This document shows, piece by piece, positions 24,090-30,298 of a stretch of DNA of 64,000 nt. The notes beneath the pieces were generated by a model. The model made no database searches. It saw nothing but the letters and a program-made list of their open reading frames with translations, and was not told the DNA's origin. The stretch's first letter is position 1. Each line of letters starts with the position of its first letter. The DNA comes from Luxibacter massiliensis (GTDB lineage Bacteria; Bacillota; Clostridia; Lachnospirales; Lachnospiraceae), in NCBI RefSeq assembly GCF_900604355.1, contig NZ_UWOE01000001.1, positions 1,984,001-2,048,000 on the forward strand. Direction: 5' to 3'. Both the position numbers and the translations under genes were made by a program.

Positions 24090-24157
24090 TGAAAACGGAG
24101 GGCAAAGGGGACAGTCCCTCTTGCAAGAGGGACTGTCCCCTTTGCCCTCCGTTTTCA
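24090..24157. repeat. Perfect 68-bp palindrome
   Basis: The two 34-base halves are exact reverse complements with no spacer; the centre is TTGCAA at 24121-24126. The left half contains CGGAGGGCAAAGGGGACAG and the right half its complement. It starts 7 bases past the stop of the Eis-like gene on its downstream side and lies about 55 bases before the T-box leader. No good T run follows on either strand. It may act as a terminator or be a palindromic mobile element. Confidence 0.9.
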
Positions 24158-24163
24158 GAATAT

Positions 24164-25288
24164 TCAGACTATTTCATTCAGAAAAACCCGGTTCAGCGTT
24201 TCGATCTTCCCCAATTCTTCCTCCAACCTGTCAGAAATTACAACATTCTCCTCATTTTTTATCTCTTCCACAGCCTTATATCCAAACAAAAGACTTGCCA
24301 ACGCCCCGATTGTCAGCACACCTTCTGAATCTTCTGTCTCCCGCACTTGTATCTGCCTGTTATCTTCAAAGCTCTGCAGCCGCCATACTTTACTATTTTT
24401 TGTAATAATAGAATCCAGAACTGCAAAGGAACAATCTATGTCTTTCCCTTCTTTTGTCTTAAGAAGGGAAAACATTGTCTCCAAATGCAGGATTCTGGCC
24501 ATGATGACAGGCACTTTCCTGCTATCATGGCTATCCTTCCCTGCAAATATTTTTACAGTCCCTGCACTCTCTTCTTTTAATTTTCTTATAATCTTCTCAA
24601 AGTCCCCTTCGTATTCCTGGAGATACAAAGGCTCTCTAATTTCCACACTTTCTTCTTGCGCGTAAGCAAACATACCTACAATCTGGCCATCTCTTTTCAG
24701 CAGCCTTACTCCGCCATTTTCACTCTGCTGCTCCAGTATCATAGTCTGATAATATTTCTCGTCTCTGACAGCACATACCTGATACTTATCTTTAAAATGC
24801 CTGTTAAAAAATTCTGCCATACTGCCGGCGTCACGCATAGCGGCCTCTGCCACTTCTATCTGTGGTTCTCCCCGCTCTCCCTGTGATTCTTCCTGATTCT
24901 GGGCATATATAAACCTAAAATCATAGGGAGTATAAATAGCCTCCGCCGCCGGCATCAAAAAAGTAAAGGGCTGCTTTTGGGCATACATGTCCGTCATGGC
25001 GCGGTTAAGCAGCAGTCCCATATACCCTCTCCTGCGGTACCCCTCCTCCGTGGCCACTGCTATAATATATTCAGCCAGATACTCCTGCTCCCCAGTCCTC
25101 AGCAGATAAGGATTTAACTGAAGCATGGAACGTATCGTGCCGTCCTCCTCAATGACATATATCTGGTTATCCCTTGTTTTTATAAAATAGTAATAGTCTA
25201 AAAATTCCCGGCTGTCCTCCGAAAATACTTGCTCCCACAGGCTTCTTGTCAATCCATGTTCGTTATTCTCCAGTTTCCGTAGCTGCAT
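24164..25288 (-). CDS. Eis-like GNAT acetyltransferase
   Basis: This 374-residue protein begins MQLRKLENNEHGLTRSLWEQVFSEDSREFLDYYY. It has the GNAT acetyl-CoA loop (YIIAVATEEGYRRRGYMGLLLNRAM, about residues 78-102) and the family's LMPAAEAIYTPYDFRFIY. A second GNAT-like part and a sterol-carrier-like C-terminal domain (LTIGALASLLFGYKAVEEI) follow. This three-part layout is that of Eis-type N-acetyltransferases, some of which acetylate aminoglycosides; natural substrates are mostly unknown. The start at 25288 is chosen because AAAGGA and the family start agree. A much longer frame upstream to 25537 overlaps ispF and is not needed. Confidence 0.82.
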   Translation of the reverse strand: MQLRKLENNEHGLTRSLWEQVFSEDSREFLDYYYFIKTRDNQIYVIEEDGTIRSMLQLNPYLLRTGEQEYLAEYIIAVATEEGYRRRGYMGLLLNRAMTDMYAQKQPFTFLMPAAEAIYTPYDFRFIYAQNQEESQGERGEPQIEVAEAAMRDAGSMAEFFNRHFKDKYQVCAVRDEKYYQTMILEQQSENGGVRLLKRDGQIVGMFAYAQEESVEIREPLYLQEYEGDFEKIIRKLKEESAGTVKIFAGKDSHDSRKVPVIMARILHLETMFSLLKTKEGKDIDCSFAVLDSIITKNSKVWRLQSFEDNRQIQVRETEDSEGVLTIGALASLLFGYKAVEEIKNEENVVISDRLEEELGKIETLNRVFLNEIV

Positions 25289-25460
25289 ATTCCTGTATCC
25301 TTTCTTTGCCAGTCCCTCTTCATCATCCATTCCTCCCCAGGAGCACCCTTTCATACATACCCTGCCAGGCAGATGGATGCTGAAGTAACCAGCGCTGTTT
25401 ACCTGAGATGCCCTGGGCCGACGGCTGCTAAAATATCCGGTGAGATTGCCCCAGGGCAAA

Positions 25461-26024
25461 TTAAGGAGTACCCTTGGGCATACTATGGCAGCAGCTTTTA
25501 CACTCTCCACACCCTCCCTGGCCGGGTGTAACATCATAGCTGCTGTAATTCATAATTTTCTCCAGGGCACAAATTGCCTGGGATGAGATTCCTTCCCCAC
25601 TGCCAGTGAAGCCAAGCCCTTCCTCTGTGGTGGCCTTTATATTCACCTGCTCCACAAGAATCCCCAGTGCTTCCGCTATATTCTCCCGCATCTTCTCGAT
25701 ATGGGGCCCCATCTTCGGCTTCTGTGCAATTATAGTTGCATCAATATTTTCAATCAGATATTGTCTGTCGTCTAAAAGCTGGGCCACATGCCTCAACAGC
25801 TTTATACTTGATACGCCCCTGTACTGTTCATCTGTATCAGGAAAATGCTTTCCAATATCTCCAAGTCCTGCCGCGCCCAGCAGGGCATCCATAACCGCAT
25901 GCACAAGCACATCTGCATCTGAATGTCCCAGCAGCCCTTTTTCATATGGTATCTCCACCCCCCCCAGAATCAAACGCCTGCCCTCTGTCAGCTTGTGCAC
26001 ATCATATCCCAGTCCTACACGCAT
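25461..26024 (-). CDS. ispF: 2-C-methyl-D-erythritol 2,4-cyclodiphosphate synthase with Cys-rich tail
   Basis: This 187-residue enzyme of the MEP isoprenoid pathway cyclises CDP-ME 2-phosphate to MEcPP. The metal ligands are in GYDVHKL (Asp, His) and GHSDADVLVHA (His). DIGKHFPDTD, ATIIAQKPKMGPH and the KATTEEGLGFTGSGEGI signature are all present. The core usually ends near residue 158. Here a tail of about 28 residues follows, with four Cys (GGCGECKSCCHS). AAGGAGG upstream sets the start at 26024. A copy of the ~130-bp dispersed repeat begins about 20 bases before the start codon. Confidence 0.96.
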   Translation of the reverse strand: MRVGLGYDVHKLTEGRRLILGGVEIPYEKGLLGHSDADVLVHAVMDALLGAAGLGDIGKHFPDTDEQYRGVSSIKLLRHVAQLLDDRQYLIENIDATIIAQKPKMGPHIEKMRENIAEALGILVEQVNIKATTEEGLGFTGSGEGISSQAICALEKIMNYSSYDVTPGQGGCGECKSCCHSMPKGTP

Positions 26025-26045
26025 ACTGCCCGCCTCCTTATACTG

Positions 26046-26178
26046 TAAATTTATTCCCGCAAGCAATAAGCCAAGGGGACATGCCTGCATGTCCATTTGG
26101 CGGCTGCAGCAAAGTTCTAATGCCCCAGTGCTTGCATCGCTGCTAGTTTGATGTCCCGTATACCTGCATCGGGGCCTT
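26046..26178. repeat. ~130-bp dispersed repeat, full copy
   Basis: It aligns along its length with 49561-49692. Shared blocks are TTTATTCC, CAA-AAGCCAAGG-GACAT, CCTGCATGTCC, TTGGC-GCTG, TCTAAT, GCTTGCA-CGCTGCTAGTTTGA and TTGCAT/CTGCAT. The first half folds as a hairpin around GCCAAGG-GACAT and ATGTCC-TTGGC. It lies between ispF and the membrane protein gene. Confidence 0.85.
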
Positions 26179-26182
26179 TAAC

Positions 26183-26530
26183 TTAAGCCTTCGGCTCTTC
26201 ATCCTCCCCGGATGCTTGGGTCTTACCCTCCTCTTTATCGTTTACTTCCACTGTTTCTATATTTTCTTCAGTTTCTGTAATACTATTCTCCTTTGTATCC
26301 TCTTCCCCCTCTTGCTCGGTTTCTGGCTCCTCATTTTTAAGCGCTATTACATTTTTCGCCGAAAAAATAACAAACCCAATTCCTACTACAATAAATATTA
26401 CAGCCATAGCCGCCATAAATGCAAAGTTCTCCGGCCTGTCCGCGATTAATCCCCGTATCATTTGTATCCCCAGATATGCAAGGTATAAACCTGCCACGAC
26501 CCTGAGTATCAGCCTGGACTTTTCATTCAT
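26183..26530 (-). CDS. Small membrane protein with acidic tail
   Basis: This gene encodes 115 residues with two hydrophobic helices (about 8-28 and 36-60). A long Glu-rich disordered tail (about 70-115) ends EDEEPKA. CGGAGG lies upstream of the ATG at 26530. No family is recognised. The shape is similar to the acidic single-pass protein at 5250, but the sequences are not alike. It may share a transcript with ispF, separated only by the dispersed repeat. Confidence 0.65.
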   Translation of the reverse strand: MNEKSRLILRVVAGLYLAYLGIQMIRGLIADRPENFAFMAAMAVIFIVVGIGFVIFSAKNVIALKNEEPETEQEGEEDTKENSITETEENIETVEVNDKEEGKTQASGEDEEPKA

Positions 26531-26597
26531 AATTTGCTTCCTCCGTTTACTTACTTAATTTTTGACAAATACGTACTTTGTAAAGATTATCAATTCT

Positions 26598-26640
26598 TTA
26601 TTCCCGCCAGCAACGAGCCAGGGGGACATGTCCCCATAAT
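26598..26640. repeat. ~130-bp dispersed repeat, 5' fragment
   Basis: TTTATTCCCGC, AGCAA and GAGCCAGGGGGACATG match the first third of the element at 26046. The remaining bases of this 302-base gap (26531-26832) are AT-rich and otherwise empty apart from the terminator at 26763. Confidence 0.6.
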
Positions 26641-26762
26641 ATCATATTCATTGCTCTTTTGCATCAGGTATATACATTTTCTCTATACTTATTGGACTAA
26701 TTTGTACAATAAGTATATATTTCCAAGAGTTGGTTCCCTTGAATACCGGATAGCCACACACT

Positions 26763-26797
26763 AAAAACAGGTGTGGCCTGCAAAAGAACCACACCTG
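26763..26797 (-). terminator. Terminator of the TDT transporter operon
   Basis: CAGGTGTGG (26768-26776) pairs with CCACACCTG (26789-26797), with TTTTTAG following on the minus strand. Confidence 0.85.
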
Positions 26798-26832
26798 CTT
26801 TTCTTTCCCATTTGAGGGCACAAAAACACTCC

Positions 26833-27756
26833 CTATTTGTCTTGTTTAAATATTGCCCCCATAAATCTGATATATGTATATACCACTAAAACAACCGCAA
26901 TGACAGTCTCCAGCAAGACCACATATTGAAGAAATGGCATTGGGTGCCCTAAGTTTGCCGCACATGCCATGGTCTGCTTAGATGCAATAGCGCTGATTAC
27001 GAAGGGGAATGTAAACGCTGCATAGCTTGGGAAAAACGGCATTTTTAAATATGTAACTGCCTTCACCAGGGCAAAAATATAAAGAATGGCTGCAACTGCG
27101 AACATCCCCATCAGAAACCCATAAGATTTTGGTGTCACTGACTGGACATAGCCGGCAATGCACAGGCTTGTCGGGGCTGCATATATACAAATCAGTGGCT
27201 TTGCTGGATTCGGCACTTCTTTTACCGTAACATACCGGTATGTAACCAGAATGAGAAGAAGGACGAGAGCCGCAAAGCCAAACCAGAAGGCTGCGCTTCC
27301 AATTGAAAGCTTATCATAAACTGGTGCGGTGATTGCCGCCACTGCAATCCCAACGTAAACAATAAAATAACTTGCAAATACCTTTGGAACCTGAAGCTTC
27401 ACAATAAACTTTATAGTAAAGTAAATAATCAATATTACATGCAGCACTATGGAAAGAAGCCAGATATAATATGCCGCCTGCCCAATAAATGGCTTTACAT
27501 ATGTACTAAGAATCATAAGTGCCATGGGGAATGTTGCCGCTACACTTGCCATGATTGGATTTCCCATGTCTTCCTTTATTGCTTTCGGAAACATGGCCAG
27601 CTTTAAAAGAACAAGTATAAGAAGAAAAGCCGCAAATACTCCGCACACATAACGTATTCCCTCCGAATAGCTCTGCAGCAGGTTCCCAAGGGCAGCCGTG
27701 CCAAGCATTACTCCACAAAGTGGGACTGGTACTTTTTTAATTACATTTTTCATCAT
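26833..27756 (-). CDS. TDT-family (TehA/SLAC1-like) transporter
   Basis: This 307-residue protein has ten hydrophobic segments arranged as helix hairpins, as in the TehA/SLAC1 anion channel family (TDT). Family-like segments are VPVPLCGVMLGTAALGNLL at the start, PTSLCIAGYVQSV in the middle and FPSYAAFTFPFVISAIAS near the end. Known members move tellurite, dicarboxylates, sulfite or other anions; the substrate here is unknown. It lies 15 bases downstream of a C_GCAxxG_C_C protein gene and the pair ends in a strong terminator, so the two form an operon. Two adjacent ATG codons (27756 and 27753) are possible starts. Confidence 0.85.
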   Translation of the reverse strand: MMKNVIKKVPVPLCGVMLGTAALGNLLQSYSEGIRYVCGVFAAFLLILVLLKLAMFPKAIKEDMGNPIMASVAATFPMALMILSTYVKPFIGQAAYYIWLLSIVLHVILIIYFTIKFIVKLQVPKVFASYFIVYVGIAVAAITAPVYDKLSIGSAAFWFGFAALVLLLILVTYRYVTVKEVPNPAKPLICIYAAPTSLCIAGYVQSVTPKSYGFLMGMFAVAAILYIFALVKAVTYLKMPFFPSYAAFTFPFVISAIASKQTMACAANLGHPMPFLQYVVLLETVIAVVLVVYTYIRFMGAIFKQDK

Positions 27757-27771
27757 CCTTCTCCATTTTCC

Positions 27772-28296
27772 CTAAATCTCTGCCAGAGCACGGCGCTCAG
27801 CAGGCTCGTCAATCTCATCTAAATTTTTGATTCCCAGTTCCCGACAGACAATCTGTGTAACTTTCCATGCACATAATCCTGTATAGAAAATACACTGCTC
27901 TTTATGTTCCCCCTGTCCCATATTAAATTCTTTTGTCAAAACCCTGCAGCAGATTGCATTTTTCTGGTTCGCTTTTTTAAACCATTCATGCAGCTCATGT
28001 GTCAGCTCCATACATTTTACGCTCTTGGGATCTTTGGGGCCGTTTTGCTCTGTCCGCCCAAAAAACATGCCAAGTCCAAGTATACCTCCGTTAAACGCGC
28101 CGCAGACGCATCCTGACTTTCCAGCTCCCACAGCCATTCCCGATGCCATCCCTATAACCTCTTCCGGGACATCCAGTTTAAATTCATCGCGGAGAGCGCT
28201 CATCAGCGCCTCACAGCAATAATAACCTCCTTTAAACTTTTTCTCCGCCACCCTCTGCACAGCCCTTGGACTAATTTCTGTTACTCCAATTTTCAT
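27772..28296 (-). CDS. C_GCAxxG_C_C family redox-type protein
   Basis: This 174-residue soluble protein shows the family's cysteine pattern: YYCCEALM near residue 27, GKSGCVCGAFNGGILGLGMFFGR (the GCAxxG-like core) around residue 60, a Cys near 95, CCRVLTKEF around 118, and two more Cys (QCIFYTGLCAWKV). The family (C_GCAxxG_C_C) is widespread in anaerobes and is thought to be redox-active or metal-binding, but no reaction is established. It heads an operon with the TDT anion transporter, which hints at a role linked to the transported anion. That link is inference. Confidence 0.85.
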   Translation of the reverse strand: MKIGVTEISPRAVQRVAEKKFKGGYYCCEALMSALRDEFKLDVPEEVIGMASGMAVGAGKSGCVCGAFNGGILGLGMFFGRTEQNGPKDPKSVKCMELTHELHEWFKKANQKNAICCRVLTKEFNMGQGEHKEQCIFYTGLCAWKVTQIVCRELGIKNLDEIDEPAERRALAEI

Positions 28297-28478
28297 GATG
28301 ATCCTCCTTAGTATTCATAAAATTCTATACGACAATTATACTCTCTGCCTGAGCCAGGCACAAATTATTCTTATCAATATATTTATAGATACATTCTATA
28401 TACTCCCATCAAACAGGATTCTGCCAAAGCAGGATTCTCCGCCTGGGGCGGGTCCCATGAACAATATAATCCCACTAA

Positions 28479-28548
28479 GCCCCAGTGCGGCCCAGCACAG
28501 AGTGATTTTGTTATTACATAGGATATCCAGCAGAATTTCCTATGTAAT
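28479..28548. repeat. ~68-bp dispersed repeat, copy B
   Basis: It matches 23724-23791. Its second half is a hairpin with perfect 11-base arms (ATTACATAGGA with TCCTATGTAAT) around TATCCAGCAGAATT. The 456-base gap 28297-28752 also holds a terminator and the palindromic array; its first 180 bases are empty. Confidence 0.75.
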
Positions 28549-28574
28549 TAAAAAGACGGCCATTTCCGGCCGTC
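28548..28574 (-). terminator. Terminator downstream of the coiled-coil gene
   Basis: GACGGCC (28555-28561) pairs with GGCCGTC (28568-28574), followed by TTTTTAAT on the minus strand. Confidence 0.8.
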
Positions 28575-28605
28575 CCATAGATTCATCAACATATTAAAAA
28601 TATAT

Positions 28606-28700
28606 ACTCATTGAACTACTAATGTTCAATGAGGTATACGTATTGAACCACTAATGTTCAATGAGGTATACGTATTGAACCACTAATGTTCAATAAGATA
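28606..28700. repeat. Three tandem 32-bp palindromic repeats
   Basis: ATTGAAC starts at 28610, 28642 and 28674, so the period is exactly 32. The first unit has perfect 10-base arms (CTCATTGAAC, loop TACTAAT, GTTCAATGAG). Arms and loop match the array at 14943-15139 (loop there TGCTAAT on the minus strand). It lies between the coiled-coil gene and its terminator. Confidence 0.9.
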
Positions 28701-28752
28701 TTATTTACCATATTGAAATACAGCGCTGTCTGGCGGATATACAAAAAATACA

Positions 28753-28986
28753 TCATGCTGTCTGCCAGTTATCCTCTTCCCCGGGTTGTATCATTCCATA
28801 TAAATCCTGGATAGATATCTGATTATCCTGCATGAACTTATATAATTCACTGAGCTCTTCCTCTCTTTTTTTGACAATCAGCTCTTCCCGCTGCTTTGTC
28901 AGGATATCTAGCTTCTCCTGCAATTTTGCAATCTGTCCGTCTAAAATCTCAATCTGCTCTGTTAGTGGTTTTCTTTGTCTTGCCAT
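28753..28986 (-). CDS. Small coiled-coil protein
   Basis: This gene encodes 77 residues. A basic start (MARQRKPLTEQ) is followed by a strong heptad pattern (about residues 8-55, IEILDGQIAKLQEKLDILTKQREELIVKKREEEL) and a short acidic tail. It is predicted to form a coiled-coil dimer; no family with known function is recognised. AGGAGAG lies upstream. Its transcript would run through the 32-bp palindromic array before the terminator at 28548, so the array is in its 3' untranslated region. Confidence 0.65.
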   Translation of the reverse strand: MARQRKPLTEQIEILDGQIAKLQEKLDILTKQREELIVKKREEELSELYKFMQDNQISIQDLYGMIQPGEEDNWQTA

Positions 28987-29176
28987 ATTTTTCTCTCCTA
29001 TCGTTTCTTTTTACCTCTGTGTCCCAATTAAGGCTCTATTAAATTATATGTACGAATATGGCAAATTATTCCTATAGATTTTCTTTTATGAAACTGCCCC
29101 CCCACAGGGGAACCCATCTGTCCCAGATACCACAAAACAGCCAGCTATCTTGCCCCCATCATATAATTCTGTACAA

Positions 29177-29201
29177 AAGAAAAAGTCCGTAAAAACGGAC
29201 T
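29177..29201 (-). terminator. Terminator of the tRNA-Val/tRNA-Met operon
   Basis: AGTCCGT (29184-29190) pairs with ACGGACT (29195-29201), followed by TTTTTCTTTT on the minus strand. Confidence 0.85.
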
Positions 29202-29211
29202 CCTCAAATAG

Positions 29212-29285
29212 TAGCGGAAACTGGATTCGAACCAGCGACACTACGGGTATGAACCGTATGCTCTAGCCAACTGAGCTATTCCGCC
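29212..29285 (-). tRNA. tRNA-Met (anticodon CAT)
   Basis: Read on the minus strand it starts GGCGGAA and closes with TTCCGCT plus A73. The anticodon loop is TTCATAC and the T loop TTCGAAT. The G1 base pairs with U72 by wobble, which fits an elongator rather than the usual initiator with a C-A mismatch. A CAT anticodon could also mark a tRNA-Ile2 with lysidine; that cannot be excluded from sequence alone. Confidence 0.9.
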
Positions 29286-29304
29286 ATATTTAATTTTAGA
29301 TGTA

Positions 29305-29377
29305 TGGGGCCTACAGGGCTCGAACCTGTGACCCTCTGCTTGTAAGGCAGATGCTCTCCCAGCTGAGCTAAGACCCC
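29305..29377 (-). tRNA. tRNA-Val (anticodon TAC)
   Basis: Acceptor GGGGTCT pairs with AGGCCCC; the anticodon stem CTGCC/AGCAG-type arm encloses CTTACAA, giving anticodon TAC. D arm GCTC/GAGC and T loop TTCGAGC are standard. It is cotranscribed with tRNA-Met. Confidence 0.94.
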
Positions 29378-29424
29378 ATATACTCTGCGCTTTACAGTTT
29401 GTCTCACCCGTAACTCGCTTTGCT

Positions 29425-29454
29425 ATTATACTATTATCTTCCATCAAATGTCAA
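29425..29454 (-). promoter_or_regulatory. Consensus promoter of the tRNA operon
   Basis: Perfect TTGACA and perfect TATAAT are separated by 18 bases on the minus strand, about 47 bases before tRNA-Val. Confidence 0.85.
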
Positions 29455-29495
29455 CAGTTTTTTTAATTTTCTTGCACCATTTTTTAAGTTCTTAA

Positions 29496-29532
29496 AACTA
29501 GGTGTGTATCTGGGGCGTTCAGATACACACCT
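29496..29532 (-). terminator. Terminator after the kinase-like gene
   Basis: Perfect 13-base arms (AGGTGTGTATCTG at 29500-29512 with its complement at 29520-29532) are followed by AGTTTTAAG on the minus strand. Confidence 0.7.
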
Positions 29533-29617
29533 ATAAAACCAACATCCATGGATTGCCCCTGCTTCCTGCCAGGAACTTTGCCGCTCCCTATGGATGCGTA
29601 TCAGTGATGCCCCTGGG

Positions 29618-30226
29618 TCATATTTCAGACGCCAGACATCTTTTGAGAATAGAGGTACAGCCCCCAATCCCCAGCCTGCTGCTGTCCAGCACAATATCAT
29701 ACTGCCATAAATCATTCCATCTTCTAGCCGTGTTTACATAAAAATAATTTCCGCGCTTTTTATCAAACCTCCTCATGGTCCGCTCAACCGCCTCTGGCAA
29801 AACCCCATAATCCCTTTGTATCCGTTCCTTTTTATCATCTGGATGTGCATGGATAAATACGTTTAAAACCCCATTTTGGCCTCTTAATGCTTCTGAGGCG
29901 CAGTGTCCCAGAAAAATCCCTTTTCCCCCTTCGGCCAGACGGCGTATGACTTTTTGTTCTTCCAGAAAAATTTTGCCTTCCATGGAAACTACATTTTCCT
30001 GGCCCTTTTGTATCTGGCCCATCATATATAAAGAATACAGCAGGCTGTTAGTGGCCTTTTCCCCATATTCCTGGATTTCTCCGACAGAAATATTGTATTT
30101 CTTTGATACTTCCTCCAATATCTCACTTCCAAAACAGGGGATCCCTGTTTCCTCGGACAGTTTTTTCCCTATTTTGCTCCCGCCGCTTCCATATTCCCGT
30201 TCAATAGCAATATAATTATAATTCAT
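29618..30226 (-). CDS. Cytidylate kinase-like family protein
   Basis: This 202-residue P-loop protein starts NYIAIEREYGSGGSKIGKKLSEETGIPCFGSEILEEVSKKY. In this family (Cytidylate_kin2) the EYGSGGxxIGKxLA stretch replaces the usual Walker A. Downstream it has IFLGHCASEAL, VFIHAHPDDKKERIQRDYG and RFDKKRGNYFYVNTARRWNDLWQYDIVLDSSRLG, all typical. Members are abundant in gut Clostridia. They are assumed to be nucleoside monophosphate kinases, but substrates are rarely tested. The start at 30226 has GAAGGG upstream. It follows the ABC exporter genes by about 70 bases and may be on their transcript. Confidence 0.82.
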   Translation of the reverse strand: MNYNYIAIEREYGSGGSKIGKKLSEETGIPCFGSEILEEVSKKYNISVGEIQEYGEKATNSLLYSLYMMGQIQKGQENVVSMEGKIFLEEQKVIRRLAEGGKGIFLGHCASEALRGQNGVLNVFIHAHPDDKKERIQRDYGVLPEAVERTMRRFDKKRGNYFYVNTARRWNDLWQYDIVLDSSRLGIGGCTSILKRCLASEI

Positions 30227-30298
30227 AAGCCTTGTCCCTTCATTCCCGGCAGGGATACAGGCATCTGCCGTGCACCCTGACAATACAATTAATTTTCG

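Noticed and set aside
23884..24405. A 173-codon plus-strand open frame
   Set aside because: It is antisense to the T-box leader, crosses the 68-bp palindrome and enters the Eis-like gene; composition is not protein-like.
25289..25537. N-terminal extension of the Eis-like acetyltransferase
   Set aside because: The extension overlaps ispF, has no ribosome site and its residues do not resemble the family.
26534..26764. A 76-codon plus-strand open frame
   Set aside because: It contains the dispersed-repeat fragment and lacks a ribosome binding site.
28295..28597. A 100-codon plus-strand open frame
   Set aside because: It runs through a dispersed repeat and a terminator, has no ribosome site and no recognisable protein features.
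29434..29715. A 93-codon minus-strand open frame
   Set aside because: It overlaps the kinase-like gene in another frame, its terminator and the tRNA promoter.
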